Below are positions 8,623 to 9,917 of a stretch of DNA of 9,917 nt, one piece after another. Numbering within the stretch: the first letter of the stretch is position 1; each line of letters opens with the position of its first letter. The notes under the pieces are model-generated. The model did no database searches, was not told the origin of the DNA, and saw only the letters and a list, made by a program, of their open reading frames with translations. This stretch comes from Pseudomonadales bacterium. Its GTDB lineage: Bacteria; Pseudomonadota; Gammaproteobacteria; Pseudomonadales; Azotimanducaceae. Made by a program: the position numbers and the translations under genes. The stretch spans positions 1 through 9,917 of the forward strand of contig SKXG01000213.1 of assembly GCA_007128525.1 (NCBI GenBank). The letters run 5' to 3'.

Positions 8623-9917
8623 TCACTGCGGATAGAGCTTGTCCGGCAGCCAGGTCGCGAGCTGCGGAAAGATCATCAGCAGTATCAGCAGCATCAGCAG
8701 CAGCCCGATGTAGGGCACCACGCCGCGATAGATTTGATAGGTGCTTACCGAGGACGGCGTGACGCCCCGCAGATAGAACAGTGCAAAGCCGAAGGGCGGG
8801 GTCAGAAATGAGGTCTGCAGGTTGACCGCGATCATCACGCCGAGCCAGATCGGATCGATGCCCATGGCCAGCAGTATGGGCGCCACGATGGGCACGACGA
8901 CAAAGGTGATCTCGATAAAATCCAGAATAAAACCGAGCAGAAAGATCACCAGCATGACGATGGCCAATGCCCCCCAGACCCCGCCAGGCATGGCTTCGAA
9001 CAGATTCTGCACCACCAGATCGCCGTCATAGCCGCGAAACACCAGTGCGAAAATCGATGCACCGATCAGAATGAAAAACACCATCGAGCTGGTCAGCAGT
9101 GTCTGTTTGCAGACCTCGCCGACAGTACGCCAGTCCAGCGACCGGTAGCCCAGCGCCAGCAAGGTTGCGCCCAGCGCGCCAACCCCGGCGGCCTCTGTCG
9201 GGGTGGCAATTCCGGCCAGGATCGAGCCCAATACGGCAACAATCAGGGCCAGCGGCGGCAACAGGCCTTTGACCAGCAGCCAGGCCGTTGATCCGCTGCG
9301 CCCGGCGCGCAGCGCCGCCTGATCCGGTACCGGAACCCGGTGACCCTGAAACACACCCACCCAGATCAGATAAGCGAGGTACAGAGCGACCAACAGCAGG
9401 CCGGGAATCAAGGCGCCCGCAAACAGATCACCGACAGAAATGGCGCGCGGTGCGAAGATGCCCTGGCTCAGCTGCGCCTGCTGATAGGCGTTGGACATGA
9501 CATCGCCGAGCAGCACCAGGGCAATGGAGGGTGGGATGATCTGCCCCAGGGTTCCGGTTGCTGCGATGGTTCCGGCAGCCAATTGTGGATCATAGTTGTG
9601 GCGCAGCATGCTGGGCAGTGCGATCAGCCCCATCGCGACAACCGTTGCGCCAACGATACCGGTGCTGGCGGCGAGCAGCATGCCGACGATGGTCACCGCG
9701 ATCGCCAGCCCGCCCCGGGCATTGCGCATCAGGATCAGAACAGAGCTGAGCAAATTCTCCGCGATACGGCTTTTCTCCAGCATCACGCCCATCAAGACGA
9801 ACAGCGGTACCGCGATCAGCGTTTCATTGGTGACGACGCCGAAGATGCGGCCGGGCAGGAAACCCATGCTGCTCAGGCTGTAGATGCCCAGCAGGTGGCC
9901 GCCGAACGCGAACAACA
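8623..9917 (-). CDS. TRAP transporter large permease subunit, DctM family, N-terminus outside window
   Basis: DctM is the large inner-membrane subunit of TRAP transporters, belongs to the ion transporter superfamily and carries the transport path. About 431 residues are visible and the frame stays open to the window edge. The missing part is likely the first transmembrane region, a few tens of residues. The sequence is very hydrophobic, with about ten or more membrane segments. Family signatures, in order from the N-terminal side, are PLFVLMGVMLEKS, ARGGLAIAVTIVGMLLAASTGIVGATVVAMG, GTIAATGTLGQIIPPSIALVLLGD, GIATPTEAAGVGALGA and NLQTSFLTPPFGFALFYLRGV near the C-terminus. The protein ends LPDKLYPQ. 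These features fit the subfamily usually paired with TakP/FcbT1-like binding proteins, such as the one encoded next door. The small permease DctQ is not in the window and would be expected just upstream on the minus strand. The tail-to-tail orientation relative to the binding protein is unusual. Confidence 0.95.
   Translation of the reverse strand, partial: LFAFGGHLLGIYSLSSMGFLPGRIFGVVTNETLIAVPLFVLMGVMLEKSRIAENLLSSVLILMRNARGGLAIAVTIVGMLLAASTGIVGATVVAMGLIALPSMLRHNYDPQLAAGTIAATGTLGQIIPPSIALVLLGDVMSNAYQQAQLSQGIFAPRAISVGDLFAGALIPGLLLVALYLAYLIWVGVFQGHRVPVPDQAALRAGRSGSTAWLLVKGLLPPLALIVAVLGSILAGIATPTEAAGVGALGATLLALGYRSLDWRTVGEVCKQTLLTSSMVFFILIGASIFALVFRGYDGDLVVQNLFEAMPGGVWGALAIVMLVIFLLGFILDFIEITFVVVPIVAPILLAMGIDPIWLGVMIAVNLQTSFLTPPFGFALFYLRGVTPSSVSTYQIYRGVVPYIGLLLMLLILLMIFPQLATWLPDKLYPQ

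Overview
The window looks like core chromosome of a GC-rich (about 60% by eye) gammaproteobacterium. The end of an F1Fo ATP synthase operon (atpD, atpC) runs into glmU and glmS, the atp-glmUS linkage known from Escherichia coli and Pseudomonas, and the proteins resemble gammaproteobacterial family members over their full length. I cannot name a genus from sequence alone. An intact uvrD and parts of a TRAP transporter follow. I see no insertion sequence, phage gene, CRISPR array, rRNA or tRNA.

Layout. Bases 1-1727 hold the 3' part of atpD (its start lies before the window) and complete atpC, 5 bases apart. Bases 1728-1930 are the largest gap. It holds a strong hairpin just after atpC, then a tandem array of a 22-bp GC-rich unit, each copy ending in TATAA, and finally a consensus TATAAT 29 bases before glmU. 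Bases 1931-5155 hold glmU and glmS, 18 bases apart. Bases 5198-7411 hold uvrD, on the same strand 42 bases after glmS, starting with GTG. Bases 7467-8573 encode a TRAP substrate-binding protein with a lipoprotein-type signal. Bases 8623-9917, on the minus strand, encode the large TRAP permease, whose N-terminus lies beyond the window. The two TRAP genes converge on a 49-base gap containing an inverted repeat.

How the genes work together. AtpD and AtpC are the catalytic and inhibitory subunits of the F1 motor. GlmS makes glucosamine-6-phosphate from fructose-6-phosphate and glutamine. GlmU converts glucosamine-1-phosphate to UDP-GlcNAc, the precursor of peptidoglycan and lipopolysaccharide; the intermediate GlmM step is not encoded here. 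UvrD is the repair helicase. The TRAP genes probably import an organic acid such as a 2-oxo acid with sodium, but the substrate cannot be read from the sequence.

The protein-coding content is ordinary. The features most worth a second look are non-coding: the tandem array with phased TATAA boxes upstream of glmU, and GC-rich hairpins without a U-tract after atpC, glmS, uvrD and the TRAP gene. The convergent arrangement of the TRAP genes and the lipid anchor on the binding protein are also worth checking.
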